Below the pieces are notes generated by a model. It did not search any database and had not been told where the DNA came from. It was given only the letters and a program-made list of their open reading frames with translations. Shown one piece after another: positions 1-8,665 of a DNA stretch of 44,434 bases. This stretch comes from UKL13-2 sp964417885 (GTDB lineage: Bacteria > Pseudomonadota > Gammaproteobacteria > Burkholderiales > Usitatibacteraceae), in NCBI GenBank assembly GCA_964417885.1, contig CAYQKN010000014.1, forward strand, positions 1 to 44,434, read 5' to 3'. The position numbers were made by a program, and so were the translations under genes. Positions within the stretch are counted from its first letter, which is position 1, and each line of letters starts with the position of its first letter.

Positions 1-2571
1 CGTCTCCTCGCCGCCGCCCTCGTATTCGACCAGGCGCCCGGAAGTCAGCACCAGCGGATATTCCTTGCTGATGTCCTTGTTCTTTTCCTGCACCGTTTTG
101 TAGAGCGTAGGCAGGCGCCAGAACGCCATCTTGTCCGCATGGGTCGGGTACTTGGCCACCAGGTCCGGGCGCGGGCTGTAAAGCGGCTCGCGATGCTGCG
201 GAATGACGTCCGGGAAGTTCCATACCACGGCGCGTGCCTTGGCGTTGCCGAACGGGTGACAACCGTGATTTTTCATGCAGACACGGATGATGCCGCCGGA
301 AAGATCGGTCTTCCAGTGCTTGCCCTCGGCCGCTTTCTGCTCGGCCTCGGTCAGCGCCGACCACCAGCCGAGTTTTTTCATCAGCACATGGTCGAACTCG
401 GGATAGCCGGTGGTGATGTCCGCGCCCAGCGAATGCGAGCCATCCTCCGCCAACAGGGTGGCGCCATCGCGCTCCACGCCGAAATTGGCGCGGAAGTTGC
501 CACCGCCATCCATCACGTGCTTGCTGGTGTCATACAGATTCGGCGAGCCCGGGTGTTTCAGCGCCGCATTGCCGTAACAGGGCCACGGCAGGCCGAAGTA
601 ATCGCCATTCATGTTGTAGCCGGTTTCCTTGTCGACCACATCCTTGGTGCAGCGCAGCGTCTTGACATCGAATGCATCCATGTGGCGCATGTGCGCCTTG
701 AGACGCTCCGGCGTCTGGCCGGTGTAGCCGATGGTCCAGGTGCCGGCGTTGATTTCGCGCAGGATGTCTTCCACCACCGGTTCATCGCCCTTGAGGGCAA
801 TGTTCTGCTTGCCGTTGGCCTTGCCGACCAGCTGGTCCGCGAAGCCGAACTTCTTGGCGAACAGATACATGATGGTGTGATCGGGCTTTGATTCGAACAG
901 CGGCTCGATGACTTTCTCGCGCCACTGGATTGAGCGGTTGGAGGCGGTAACCGAGCCGACGGTTTCGAACTGTGTCGCGGCAGGCAGCAGGTAGACACCT
1001 TCCTGGCGGTCCGGCATGACCGCTGACGCGGTCGGGTACGGATCGATGATCACCATCAGGTCGAGCTTCTCCATCGCCTGCTTCATTTCCAGCCCGCGCG
1101 ACTGCGAATTCGGCGCGTGGCCCCAGTAGACGCAAGCGCGCAGATTGCTTTCCTGGTCGATCAGCTCGTTCTTTTCCAACACGCCGTCAATCCAGCGCGA
1201 CACCGTCATGCCAGGCTTTTCCATCATCGCCTGCGACGCATACTGCGCCTTGATCCAGTCGTAATCGACGTTCCAGACCTTGGCCCAGTGTTTCCAGGAG
1301 CCGGTGGCGAGGCCGTAGTAGCCCGGCAGCGAATCCGGGTTGGGACCGACGTCGGTCGCGCCCTGCACGTTGTCGTGGCCGCGGAAAATATTGGTGCCGC
1401 CGCCGGACACGCCGACGTTGCCCAGCGCCAGTTGCAGGATGCAGCTGGCGCGAACCATTGCATTGCCGATCGTGTGCTGGGTCTGTCCCATGCACCAGAC
1501 CACGGTGGAGGGCTTGTTCTTGGCCATGGCTTCCGCGGCGGCATAGACCTCGGCCTCCGGCACGCCGCAGGCTTCTTCCACCGCTTTCGGGTTCCATTTC
1601 TTGAGAATGTCTTCCTTGACCTTCTCCATGCCGTAGACGCGGTCGTTGATGTACTTCTTGTCTTCCCAGCCGTTGCTGAAGATGTGATACAGCATGCCGA
1701 ACAGGAACGGGATATCGGTGCCGGACCGGATACGGATGTACTGGTCGGCCTTGGCCGCGGTGCGGGTGAAGCGCGGGTCGACCACGATCATGCGCGAACC
1801 GTGTTCCTTGGCGTTCAGCATGTGCAGCATCGACACCGGGTGCGCTTCCGCAGCATTGGAACCGATGTACATCGCGCACTTGGTGTTCGACATGTCGTTG
1901 TACGAATTGGTCATCGCACCGTAACCCCAGGTATTGGCCACACCGGCCACCGTGGTGGAGTGACAGATGCGCGCCTGGTGATCGCAGTTGTTGGTGCCGA
2001 ACAGCGAGACGAACTTGCGCATCAGGTACGCCTGTTCGTTGTTGTGCTTGGACGAGCCGACCCAGTACACCGCGTCCGGACCGCTTTCCTTTTTGATCTT
2101 GAGCAGCTTGTCGCCGATCTCGTTGAGCGCCTGCTCCCAGCTGATGCGGGCGTATTTGCCGTTGACCAGCTTCATCGGATACTTGAGCCGGTGCTCGCCA
2201 TGCCCGTGTTCGCGGATCGCCGCACCTTTGGCGCAATGCGCGCCAAGGTTGATCGGCGAATCGAAAACCGGCTCCTGGCGCACCCAGACGCCGTTCTGCA
2301 CCACCGCATCAATCGCACAGCCGACCGAGCAGTGGGTGCATATGGTGCGCTTGATTTCCATCTTGCCTTCAGTGCCCGCGGCGGCCGCAGCCTCGGCCTT
2401 TTTCACCATGGAAAACGGCAGTTGCGAGGCAAACGCGCCGGCACCGGCCACCATGCCGGAACGGCGCAGGAATGCGCGGCGGTCCATGGTGCCAAGCTTG
2501 GTGTTGATGCCGGCGGCAAAGCTGGCGGCACCGGACTTCCGGACATTGCTGGATTTCTTGGTCAATAGCAT
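1..2571 (-). CDS. fdhA: Formate dehydrogenase catalytic (alpha) subunit, TAT-exported, C-terminus cut by window edge
   Basis: Molybdopterin oxidoreductase that oxidises formate to CO2, probably on the periplasmic side. The 857 codons present are open to base 1, so the C-terminus is missing. The N-terminus carries a twin-arginine motif (DRRAFLRR, Arg31-Arg32). A [4Fe-4S] site follows: Cys78, Cys81, Cys85, Cys113. The molybdenum-ligand position, in the motif QARICHSTTVAG, is Cys203 encoded by TGT, so this is the cysteine and not the selenocysteine form. The start at 2571 has an AGGAG ribosome binding site 6 bases upstream; Met29 is a possible shorter start. It is the last visible gene of a minus-strand run with a TAT-target protein, a TorD-type chaperone and a ferredoxin-like protein. 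The beta and gamma subunits would be expected beyond the window. Confidence 0.93.
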   Translation of the reverse strand, partial: MLLTKKSSNVRKSGAASFAAGINTKLGTMDRRAFLRRSGMVAGAGAFASQLPFSMVKKAEAAAAAGTEGKMEIKRTICTHCSVGCAIDAVVQNGVWVRQEPVFDSPINLGAHCAKGAAIREHGHGEHRLKYPMKLVNGKYARISWEQALNEIGDKLLKIKKESGPDAVYWVGSSKHNNEQAYLMRKFVSLFGTNNCDHQARICHSTTVAGVANTWGYGAMTNSYNDMSNTKCAMYIGSNAAEAHPVSMLHMLNAKEHGSRMIVVDPRFTRTAAKADQYIRIRSGTDIPFLFGMLYHIFSNGWEDKKYINDRVYGMEKVKEDILKKWNPKAVEEACGVPEAEVYAAAEAMAKNKPSTVVWCMGQTQHTIGNAMVRASCILQLALGNVGVSGGGTNIFRGHDNVQGATDVGPNPDSLPGYYGLATGSWKHWAKVWNVDYDWIKAQYASQAMMEKPGMTVSRWIDGVLEKNELIDQESNLRACVYWGHAPNSQSRGLEMKQAMEKLDLMVIIDPYPTASAVMPDRQEGVYLLPAATQFETVGSVTASNRSIQWREKVIEPLFESKPDHTIMYLFAKKFGFADQLVGKANGKQNIALKGDEPVVEDILREINAGTWTIGYTGQTPERLKAHMRHMDAFDVKTLRCTKDVVDKETGYNMNGDYFGLPWPCYGNAALKHPGSPNLYDTSKHVMDGGGNFRANFGVERDGATLLAEDGSHSLGADITTGYPEFDHVLMKKLGWWSALTEAEQKAAEGKHWKTDLSGGIIRVCMKNHGCHPFGNAKARAVVWNFPDVIPQHREPLYSPRPDLVAKYPTHADKMAFWRLPTLYKTVQEKNKDISKEYPLVLTSGRLVEYEGGGEET

Positions 2572-2600
2572 GTTGATCTCCTGATTAATCCAGTTATCCG

Positions 2601-2819
2601 CTAGATGCGGGTGGTCTCGTAATAACGGCGGATGTGGTCGGTTTCGTGATAGCCGGTGGGTTTCTTCTCAGCCGACGCAACGGTCACCTCGAGCACCTCG
2701 CGGGTGCCGCTGCCGGCGACCGCCGCGGCAACCGCCCCGGCGCTGCCGAGCGTGGCGCCGACAAGAAACTTGCGGCGGTTGTTTTCCGGTTTCTGCTCGG
2801 GCTTGTTCGCGGTTTTCAT
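2601..2819 (-). CDS. Formate dehydrogenase region TAT-target small protein
   Basis: A 72-residue protein with a twin-arginine signal (NNRRKFLVGATLGSAG, Arg15-Arg16) and an alanine-rich hydrophobic stretch, then a short polar tail ending in HETDHIRRYYETTRI. It matches the small TAT-target family found next to formate dehydrogenase catalytic subunits (TIGR02811 type). It lies 29 bases upstream of fdhA and 51 bases downstream of the chaperone gene. No catalytic residue is visible. I infer a role in assembly or export of the FdhA complex; the biochemical function is not known to me. Confidence 0.85.
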   Translation of the reverse strand: MKTANKPEQKPENNRRKFLVGATLGSAGAVAAAVAGSGTREVLEVTVASAEKKPTGYHETDHIRRYYETTRI

Positions 2820-2870
2820 TCGACACCTCCATCCAGTAAGTCAATCGGATCAGACAAATTCGGACAACGA

Positions 2871-3515
2871 TTACATTTCGAAAGCTTGCGACTCGATCTC
2901 AAAAAAGGCACGGGCAAAGTCCGCCACACGCATATAGTAATTCGCCTTTTCATTTTCTGTTATTGCGGCGCAGCATTGGAACACCCAGGGCTTGAGATGC
3001 CGGGTAAAGAACTCGCGTTGCACGTCGATGCTGGCCGGCGCGCTGGCGACATCGCCCAGAATCATCGCGCGCATCACATCGCAGATGGCCGCGAGATGAT
3101 CCTCCGGCTCCGTCACCGACGGGTCGCGCGCATAACCGAGCTGCTTCAGGGCGCCGCGCAATTCCGCCAGCGGTTTTTCGTTCATGAAGCCCGCCAGGTA
3201 GAACGAACCGAACAGCATCACCGGCGGCCGCCCGACGCCGATGAACAAGGCCTGGTATTCCTCTTCCAGCGCATCGGGCGTGACCACGCCGGACGCGGCT
3301 GCGAGCGCATTCCAGGCCCGTGACAAATCGTCGGCGGCTTCACCGGCCGGCTCGGCCGAAACCACCATCGCCTGCAGCAGGCGCGCATCCGGCGCGCGGT
3401 AAAAAACATTGGCCAGCAGCGCGTAAAAATCGGCGCGAACCTGGTCCTCGGGCTCGATCCGGCGCGGACTTTCAAAATTCACCGGCTGCACCGGTTTGCT
3501 CACGCTGGCGGTCAT
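2871..3515 (-). CDS. TorD/DmsD-family molybdoenzyme chaperone
   Basis: A 214-residue, mainly helical cytoplasmic protein of the TorD-like redox enzyme maturation family. Such chaperones bind the TAT signal of a molybdoenzyme and hold it back until the cofactor is in place. Family features seen are the N-terminal RADFYALLANVFYRAPD segment, the central EEEYQALFIGVGRPPV segment and the DHLAAICDVMRAM helix; length is normal. Its start overlaps the end of the upstream ferredoxin-like gene by 4 bases, so the two are probably translationally coupled. The neighbourhood makes FdhA the likely client, which is inference. Confidence 0.9.
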   Translation of the reverse strand: MTASVSKPVQPVNFESPRRIEPEDQVRADFYALLANVFYRAPDARLLQAMVVSAEPAGEAADDLSRAWNALAAASGVVTPDALEEEYQALFIGVGRPPVMLFGSFYLAGFMNEKPLAELRGALKQLGYARDPSVTEPEDHLAAICDVMRAMILGDVASAPASIDVQREFFTRHLKPWVFQCCAAITENEKANYYMRVADFARAFFEIESQAFEM

Positions 3516-5143
3516 TCGATCGGCCGCCCGGTCAGGATCGACGCTTCATGCTTGTTAGACATCATGTCCACCACCCGGCAATCGGCACACATCTGCAGCC
3601 GCTTCAGCTGGCCTTCGCCCTGGAACATCGAGTGCCCTGTCAGGCGGCTCAGCATGGTGTCGATCATCAGCCGCGTGCCGAGCGGCTCACCGCAGGAAAT
3701 GCAGTGGAACGGCTCGGATTCGTTCAGCACCACCTGCTGCTTGCGTTGTTCGGTCAGCAACAGACGCGGCATCAGGCGGATGGCGTTTTCGGGACAGGTA
3801 TTCACGCACAATCCGCACTGCACGCAATTGCGCTCGAGGAATTTCAGCTTCGGTTCCTCGCCGCCATCCATCAAGGCGGATTCGGGACAGGCACCGGCAC
3901 AGGACATGCAAAGCGTGCATTTTTCCGTGTCGACCGCAATGGCGCCGAACGGGCTGCCGGCATGCAGTGTGATCAGCTCCGGCTTCACCGGCGCATGGCG
4001 CAGCAGATGCTCGACGACGAACTCCAGCGTGCCGCGCTTGTCATTGGAGAGATTGAAGCCGGCCGGTACCGGCACCGTCATGCCCGGTGCCGCGGCCAGA
4101 ACGGCCGCCGCCGACGTCACCAGGCTGAAATGCGTTCCGGTGTAGCCGAGCTGGTTCAGTATGGCCTGGCCCAGCGCCATTTCGCGCCGAAGGGCGGCCA
4201 GGTATTCCGGCGCTTCCGAACCTGCCGCCAGCACCGTCACATGGCCGGCGCCATAGGCGATGGCGCCCAGCAGCAGGTCGACACCGGTTGATGCGACATG
4301 CCAGCTTTCCAACGGCAGCACATTCACCGGCAGGCCGGGACCACCGTCCGCCAGCATGGCCGCAAGCGCATCCCGGCCGTCGGTGGCATTGTGGACCAGG
4401 ATGACCGGGGCGTCACCGCCGCCTTTCGCCGCCACCCGCCAGCTGTTGAGCAGGGTCTTCAACTGCGAGCCGCGATCGGCCATGCGCGGGTACTGGTAGG
4501 TCATTGCGCCGGACGGGCAGACCGTGGCGCAGGCGCCGCAGCCCATGCAAAGGTATGGATCAACCCGCACCGCATCGCCCGCCGAGGTGATGGCCTGGGT
4601 CGAACAGACATCAATACACTGGTTGCAGCCGGCTTTTTTTGACCGGCTGTGCGCACAGAGCGACTCCTTGTAGGCAAAGAATTTCGGCTTCTCAAAGTCG
4701 CCGATCATTTCGGGCAATTCGTCAACCGCGCGGGCAAATGCGTCGGCATCCGCGGCATGGAAATAGCCCTGCGGCGGCTGGTGCATGCGAAAGACCGGCT
4801 CGCGGCGCAGGTCCAGCACCAGGTCAAACGTCGCCAGCTTTGCCTCGCTGCCTGGCGGCTGGAAGCCGAGTTCAAACGCGCCGAGATAGCCGCGCAGCGC
4901 CACCAGGGATGCCGCCATCACGTCGACCTCCGGCCACGCGGGCGCCGCGCCGCTGGCGGTCCAGAGCAGCGCGATCGACAGCCGGCCGGACAGCGCGTCG
5001 ACCGCCTGCGCCGCGCGCGACGAATCGGCAATGATCAGCAGCCTTCCCTGCGAGTGATAGTCGACGCCGGCGACCGGCTGGACCGGTGCCAGCGCCGCCA
5101 TGGCGGCCAGTGCCGCGGATTTGGCCGGGAACAAAATCCGCAT
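3512..5143 (-). CDS. Formate-dehydrogenase-associated 4Fe-4S ferredoxin-like protein
   Basis: A 543-residue protein (from the first ATG) that probably carries four [4Fe-4S] clusters. Two ferredoxin motifs sit at Cys173-Cys209 (CNQCIDVC and CMGCGACATVCP) and two at Cys409-Cys450 (CTLCMSCAGACP and CVQCGLCVNTCP). A C-terminal pair of CxxC motifs (481/484 and 519/522) could bind zinc or a fifth cluster. No signal peptide is seen, so it should be cytoplasmic. The gene overlaps the TorD-type gene by 4 bases. The exact role is unknown; electron transfer or cofactor/cluster assembly for FdhA is inferred from position. Start is uncertain: the ATG at 5143 has a poor ribosome binding site, while the frame stays open up to 5326 and contains an ATT codon at 5305-5303 behind GAGGAG with 6-base spacing, which would add 54 residues. 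Confidence 0.85.
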   Translation of the reverse strand: MRILFPAKSAALAAMAALAPVQPVAGVDYHSQGRLLIIADSSRAAQAVDALSGRLSIALLWTASGAAPAWPEVDVMAASLVALRGYLGAFELGFQPPGSEAKLATFDLVLDLRREPVFRMHQPPQGYFHAADADAFARAVDELPEMIGDFEKPKFFAYKESLCAHSRSKKAGCNQCIDVCSTQAITSAGDAVRVDPYLCMGCGACATVCPSGAMTYQYPRMADRGSQLKTLLNSWRVAAKGGGDAPVILVHNATDGRDALAAMLADGGPGLPVNVLPLESWHVASTGVDLLLGAIAYGAGHVTVLAAGSEAPEYLAALRREMALGQAILNQLGYTGTHFSLVTSAAAVLAAAPGMTVPVPAGFNLSNDKRGTLEFVVEHLLRHAPVKPELITLHAGSPFGAIAVDTEKCTLCMSCAGACPESALMDGGEEPKLKFLERNCVQCGLCVNTCPENAIRLMPRLLLTEQRKQQVVLNESEPFHCISCGEPLGTRLMIDTMLSRLTGHSMFQGEGQLKRLQMCADCRVVDMMSNKHEASILTGRPIE

Positions 5144-5468
5144 TGCCGGATCCGCATCGGTGAGCCGCGACCAGCCGATAGGTGCCGGTGAAGGAAGTTC
5201 TGTCGAGGGTATAGCCTGCTGGCCTGGACCGGGTTGACCGGTCCCTGCACCTGTATCCGCTGCGGCCTCCGCCGCGGCGCTGAATTCGCGTGGGTCGCGA
5301 ATAATGGCCGGCTCCTCGAATCGTTTTTATGTCGAACCTGACACGGGTTGCGCTGGTTCTGCTGAACTCTTTGCGCGCCCGCGGTACAAGCGATGCATGC
5401 TGCTGCATCGGACGGTATTCTGCCCCGATTAACAGCCGGTAGTACAGGTATTTAGTTAGGTACAGTTT
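5144..5468. other. Intergenic segment inside the fdh cluster, possible N-terminal extension plus leader
   Basis: This 325-base gap separates DUF3306 from the ferredoxin-like gene. On the minus strand, bases 5326-5144 are open in frame with the downstream gene and end upstream at a TAA (5329-5327). The stretch has no ATG, GTG or TTG but has a GAGGAG followed by ATT. By my count the third-position GC of the 54 codons from that ATT is 29 of 54, lower than in the neighbouring genes, so it may be a weakly constrained linker or simply a leader. Bases 5327-5468 hold a short inverted repeat and no gene that I can support. Confidence 0.5.
5391..5410. promoter_or_regulatory. Short perfect inverted repeat upstream of ferredoxin-like gene
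   Basis: Arms CGATGCA and TGCATCG are separated by 6 bases. It lies about 80-100 bases upstream of the candidate ATT start of the ferredoxin-like gene. It could be an operator or a small RNA hairpin. There is no T-run beside it, so it is not a classical terminator. Nothing identifies the binding protein. Confidence 0.25.
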
Positions 5469-6131
5469 TTACTTGTCGTCGCGAGCAACATCATTCGTTG
5501 TCATGCTGTCATGCGGCTGCGTATCCACAAATTTTTCAGGGATATTGGCTCCGGCGATGGCCGCATCACTATCGGAGTGGTCTTGCGACAGCGGCGCTGA
5601 ATTCACCGCCTGCGCATCGCTTTCGGTCATGCCGCCGGCAGCCACTGCCGGTGTTGCCGCCGCGCCCAGCTCCGGTTTTTCTTCATCGTCAAACAGGAAC
5701 AGGCTTTTCGCCTGATACATGGTCTTCAGGATCTCGAGCGGAATCGGATCGGACCTGGAGTAGTCGTCGATATAGATATCGAGTTTGTCCATGTTGTCGA
5801 AGCCGTAGTGCGGGTCGGTAAACAGCTTTTTCATCGCCTGGTTGCGCAACGCTGGATCAACGTCTTTGGCCATGAACGGTGAAAAATCCGCGTCCGCGGT
5901 CAGAGTTTCGATCGATGGCAGTTCAGTCTTCTCCGCCGGTCCGTCCGGCCCGCTGCCGGGTCCGGCCGGCAACACGGCTGCGGCCGCCGGCTCGCCACTT
6001 GCCGCGGCCGCAGCCGGCGGGCCGGCCGGCGTGGTTTGCGGCGCGTCGCGTGCCGCCACCTTGCGTCGCGACCAGCGCGACAGGAAGGGACCGGCCGGCG
6101 CGTCGTCGGACGGCTTGTCGGCTGCACTCAT
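5469..6131 (-). CDS. DUF3306 domain protein of formate dehydrogenase cluster
   Basis: A 220-residue protein with the DUF3306 signature near its N-terminus (FLSRWSRRK, about residues 17-25), an Ala/Pro-rich linker (about 30-70) and a conserved middle part containing FMAKDVDPALRNQAMKKLF and DYSRSDPIPLEILK. The C-terminal tail is acidic and low complexity. DUF3305 and DUF3306 genes commonly pair near formate dehydrogenase genes in Proteobacteria; their function is unknown to me. The start overlaps the DUF3305 stop by 4 bases (ATGA), implying translational coupling. No signal peptide or membrane segment is visible. Confidence 0.88.
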   Translation of the reverse strand: MSAADKPSDDAPAGPFLSRWSRRKVAARDAPQTTPAGPPAAAAASGEPAAAAVLPAGPGSGPDGPAEKTELPSIETLTADADFSPFMAKDVDPALRNQAMKKLFTDPHYGFDNMDKLDIYIDDYSRSDPIPLEILKTMYQAKSLFLFDDEEKPELGAAATPAVAAGGMTESDAQAVNSAPLSQDHSDSDAAIAGANIPEKFVDTQPHDSMTTNDVARDDK

Positions 6132-6619
6132 GAAAAGCCGCCTTTGTAGCGTCCGTCCTTGCTTTCAAACGACTTGGGACGGATGCGCGCCTTCTTTTCC
6201 GGCGGCCGGTAATTGCTCTCAACCCATTCGACCAGTTCGGAAAAAATGTTGTCCGGCATTGGCACGCTCTCGACCTTTTCCTGCGCATCCATCCAGCGCG
6301 CCGCTTCGTTGTACGACAGCGTCACCGAATGCGGCAGCGCCTCGGTCTCGTCCTCATTCATCCGCCACATGACAAATGCGCGCGGTTCGGGCGAAGTCAC
6401 GTTGAGGAAATAGCCCTCCGCTTCGTCCGGATATACCACCAGCAAAAAACCCGGGTGCAGTTTCTGCAGCAGCCCTTCGCGATCGACCAGCGTGTTTGCC
6501 AGACGCGATTCGCTGCTCTCCGGCAGCACGCCGGCCAGCTGCCATTTTTCACTTTGCCAGCGGTTGCTGGTGGCGATGCGTTCCATCACCACCGAAATCG
6601 GAAACGACTTTTTTTCCAT
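6128..6619 (-). CDS. DUF3305 domain protein of formate dehydrogenase cluster
   Basis: A 163-residue protein matching DUF3305, with PISVVMERIATSNRW at residues 7-21, followed by WQLAGVLPE and a Trp-rich core (FVMWRMNEDE). It is the first gene of the minus-strand fdh run. No catalytic motif, signal peptide or membrane segment is seen, so a soluble cytoplasmic protein is likely. It is divergent from moaA with 99 bases between start codons, so one intergenic region could control both the formate dehydrogenase run and the first cofactor-synthesis gene. Function is unknown; a role in formate dehydrogenase maturation is inferred from its stable pairing with DUF3306. Confidence 0.88.
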   Translation of the reverse strand: MEKKSFPISVVMERIATSNRWQSEKWQLAGVLPESSESRLANTLVDREGLLQKLHPGFLLVVYPDEAEGYFLNVTSPEPRAFVMWRMNEDETEALPHSVTLSYNEAARWMDAQEKVESVPMPDNIFSELVEWVESNYRPPEKKARIRPKSFESKDGRYKGGFS

Positions 6620-6718
6620 GGAAGAATCTTACACGCCATTGCAGCCGCCGATTACGCGCTATGCTTGTAACCATCGCTTTCGCTTCAAGCCGCCAACCGC
6701 GGCAGCACAAACTGAGAC

Positions 6719-7807
6719 ATGAATCAGCGCGACACCGTTATCCCCATCATCGACAGTCGGACCCTGCGCATCCCGGCCGCTGGCGGGCCGGTGATTGCAG
6801 GCAAGCTGGTTGACACCCGCCAGCGCGCGCTGCGCGACCTGCGCATCTCGGTCACCGACCGCTGCAATTTCCGCTGCACCTACTGCATGCCGAAGGACGT
6901 GTTCGACGCCGGCTACGCCTTCCTGCCGCACGACGAATTGCTGAGCTTCGAGGAGATCACCCGTGTCGCCACCATCGCCCATGGCCTGGGCATGGAGAAG
7001 ATCCGCCTGACCGGCGGCGAACCGCTGTTGCGCAAGGGCATCGAACAACTGATCGCGATGCTGGTCGCGGCCATGCCCGCAATCGACATCGCGCTGACCA
7101 CCAACGGCTCCGCTCTCAAGGCCAAGGCAAGGGCGCTGAAGGCCGTGGGCCTCAAACGAATTACCGTCAGCCTCGATTCGCTGGATGAGAAGACCTTTCG
7201 CGAAATGAACGACGTCGATTTTCCGGCGGCCAAGGTGCTGGAGGCGATCGACGCGGCAGCGGCCGCCGGCCTCGGACCGGTCAAGATCAACATGGTGGTC
7301 AAGCGCGGCGTCAACGACCACGAAGTCGTCGACATGGCGCGGCACTTCCGCGGCAGCGGGCACATCGTGCGCTTCATCGAATTCATGGATGTGGGTGCCA
7401 CCAACGGCTGGCGCATGGATGACGTGATTCCGTCGGCCGAAGTGGTGCGGCGGATCAGTGTCGCGTTTCCGCTCGAAGTTGCCGACCCGCACTATCAGGG
7501 AGAAGTGGCCGAGCGCTGGCGCTACCTCGATGGTGGCGGCGAAATAGGCGTGATCTCCAGCGTGACCGAGGCGTTCTGCTCGACCTGCACCCGCGCGCGA
7601 TTGTCCACCGACGGGCAGCTGTTCACCTGCCTGTTCGCCGACAAGGGCTACGACCTGAAACACCTGTTGCGCGCCGGCGCCAGCGATGAGGTGATTCGCG
7701 AGGCGCTGTGCGGCATCTGGCAGCAGCGGGCCGACCGCTATTCGGAGATCCGCACCGGCGAGACCGCCAAGGCGCGCAAGGTTGAGATGAGTTTCATCGG
7801 CGGATGA
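6719..7807 (+). CDS. moaA: GTP 3',8-cyclase MoaA (molybdenum cofactor synthesis)
   Basis: A radical-SAM enzyme that rearranges GTP to 3',8-cyclo-7,8-dihydro-GTP, the first step of molybdopterin synthesis. The N-terminal radical-SAM cluster motif is Cys49-x3-Cys53-x2-Cys56 (VTDRCNFRCTYCMP). The C-terminal second cluster is Cys287, Cys290 and Cys304 (FCSTCTRARL...FTC). The protein ends in Gly-Gly, the conserved MoaA tail. At 362 residues it is slightly longer than the usual 330 or so because of an N-terminal extension before the core. It is divergent from the fdh accessory genes and upstream of fdhD, mobA and moeA, so it supplies cofactor to FdhA among other enzymes. Confidence 0.97.
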   Translation: MNQRDTVIPIIDSRTLRIPAAGGPVIAGKLVDTRQRALRDLRISVTDRCNFRCTYCMPKDVFDAGYAFLPHDELLSFEEITRVATIAHGLGMEKIRLTGGEPLLRKGIEQLIAMLVAAMPAIDIALTTNGSALKAKARALKAVGLKRITVSLDSLDEKTFREMNDVDFPAAKVLEAIDAAAAAGLGPVKINMVVKRGVNDHEVVDMARHFRGSGHIVRFIEFMDVGATNGWRMDDVIPSAEVVRRISVAFPLEVADPHYQGEVAERWRYLDGGGEIGVISSVTEAFCSTCTRARLSTDGQLFTCLFADKGYDLKHLLRAGASDEVIREALCGIWQQRADRYSEIRTGETAKARKVEMSFIGG

Positions 7808-7930
7808 ATTGCAGCGGCGATGACGGCCGTCGTTGCAGCATCCGGCGCGCAACAAGTGCAGTAGCGCAATATGTCATATTGGAACCGCAGTCTCTCTTGA
7901 ACAAACTGCCCTCACCGGCCTGGCTCAACC

Positions 7931-8605
7931 ATGCACATTCCCGCCCTGCTCCAGTTCCTCAAGGAACTTTCCGAAAACAACAACCGTCCCTGGTTCCTGC
8001 ACAACAAGCCCAACTACGACATCCTGCGCGAGGAATTCACCGAACTGGTGGCGGACATCATCCAGCGCATCGCCAAATTCGACAGCCGGATCGAGCATGT
8101 GGATCCGAAGAAGTCGCTGTTCCGCATCTATCGCGATGTGCGATTCTCGAAAGACAAGGTGCCGTACAAGACCCAGTTTTCGGCCATGATCGGCGAGAAG
8201 AAGGATCACAAATCGGTGCCGGGCTATTACTTCCAGATCAACCAGCTTGGCATCCTCGGCATGGGCGGCGGCGTCTACATGCCGGAGCCGGATACGCTGA
8301 TCAAGATCCGTCACGAAATCCTTGCCCACCCGGAAAAAGTCAGCAAGCTCCTGACCAACAAGCGCTTCCTCGCCACCTACGGCGGCCTGTCGGAGGAAGA
8401 CCGCATGCTGCGCGCGCCCAAGGGTTACCAGCACCTGCCGGCCGATCACCCGATGATGGACATGATCAAGAACCGCCACTATTTCAGCTTTCTGGAGATC
8501 GATTTGTACAAACACAAGTCGAAGGATCTGGGCAAGGAAATAGCCGGCAACTTCGAGGACCTGTACCCGCTGATCGCATGGCTGCGGGAAGTGCTGGAGA
8601 GTTAA
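7931..8605 (+). CDS. DUF2461 family protein
   Basis: A 224-residue protein of the DUF2461 (TIGR02453) family. Typical segments are the N-terminal LQFLKELSENNNRPWF, then FRIYRDVRFSKDKVPYKT, and GVYMPEPDTLIKIR in the middle. No signal peptide or membrane segment is visible. The family is widespread and has no established biochemical role that I know of. It follows moaA by 123 bases on the same strand, but that gap and the palindromic repeat downstream (8666-8731) suggest that it is not tightly coupled to the Moco genes. Family assignment is confident; function is open. Confidence 0.88.
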   Translation: MHIPALLQFLKELSENNNRPWFLHNKPNYDILREEFTELVADIIQRIAKFDSRIEHVDPKKSLFRIYRDVRFSKDKVPYKTQFSAMIGEKKDHKSVPGYYFQINQLGILGMGGGVYMPEPDTLIKIRHEILAHPEKVSKLLTNKRFLATYGGLSEEDRMLRAPKGYQHLPADHPMMDMIKNRHYFSFLEIDLYKHKSKDLGKEIAGNFEDLYPLIAWLREVLES

Positions 8606-8665
8606 TGTTCAACCTGGGCGCCAGCATCGTCGCCGATTGGGCAAAGGCGTCATGAAATGAATACC

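Noticed and set aside
1960..1968. Possible selenocysteine codon in fdhA
   Set aside because: The codon at the molybdenum-ligand position is TGT, not TGA, so no selenocysteine machinery needs to be invoked.
1117..2568. Plus-strand open frame (483 codons) opposite fdhA
   Set aside because: Shadow of fdhA; His/Val/Arg-rich, no family.
6620..6718. Moco riboswitch upstream of moaA
   Set aside because: The 99-base gap is short and I saw no conserved stem pattern that would support it.
7868..7880. Short inverted repeat AATATG-T-CATATT between moaA and the DUF2461 gene
   Set aside because: Only 6-base AT-rich arms, expected by chance; no promoter elements placed around it convincingly.
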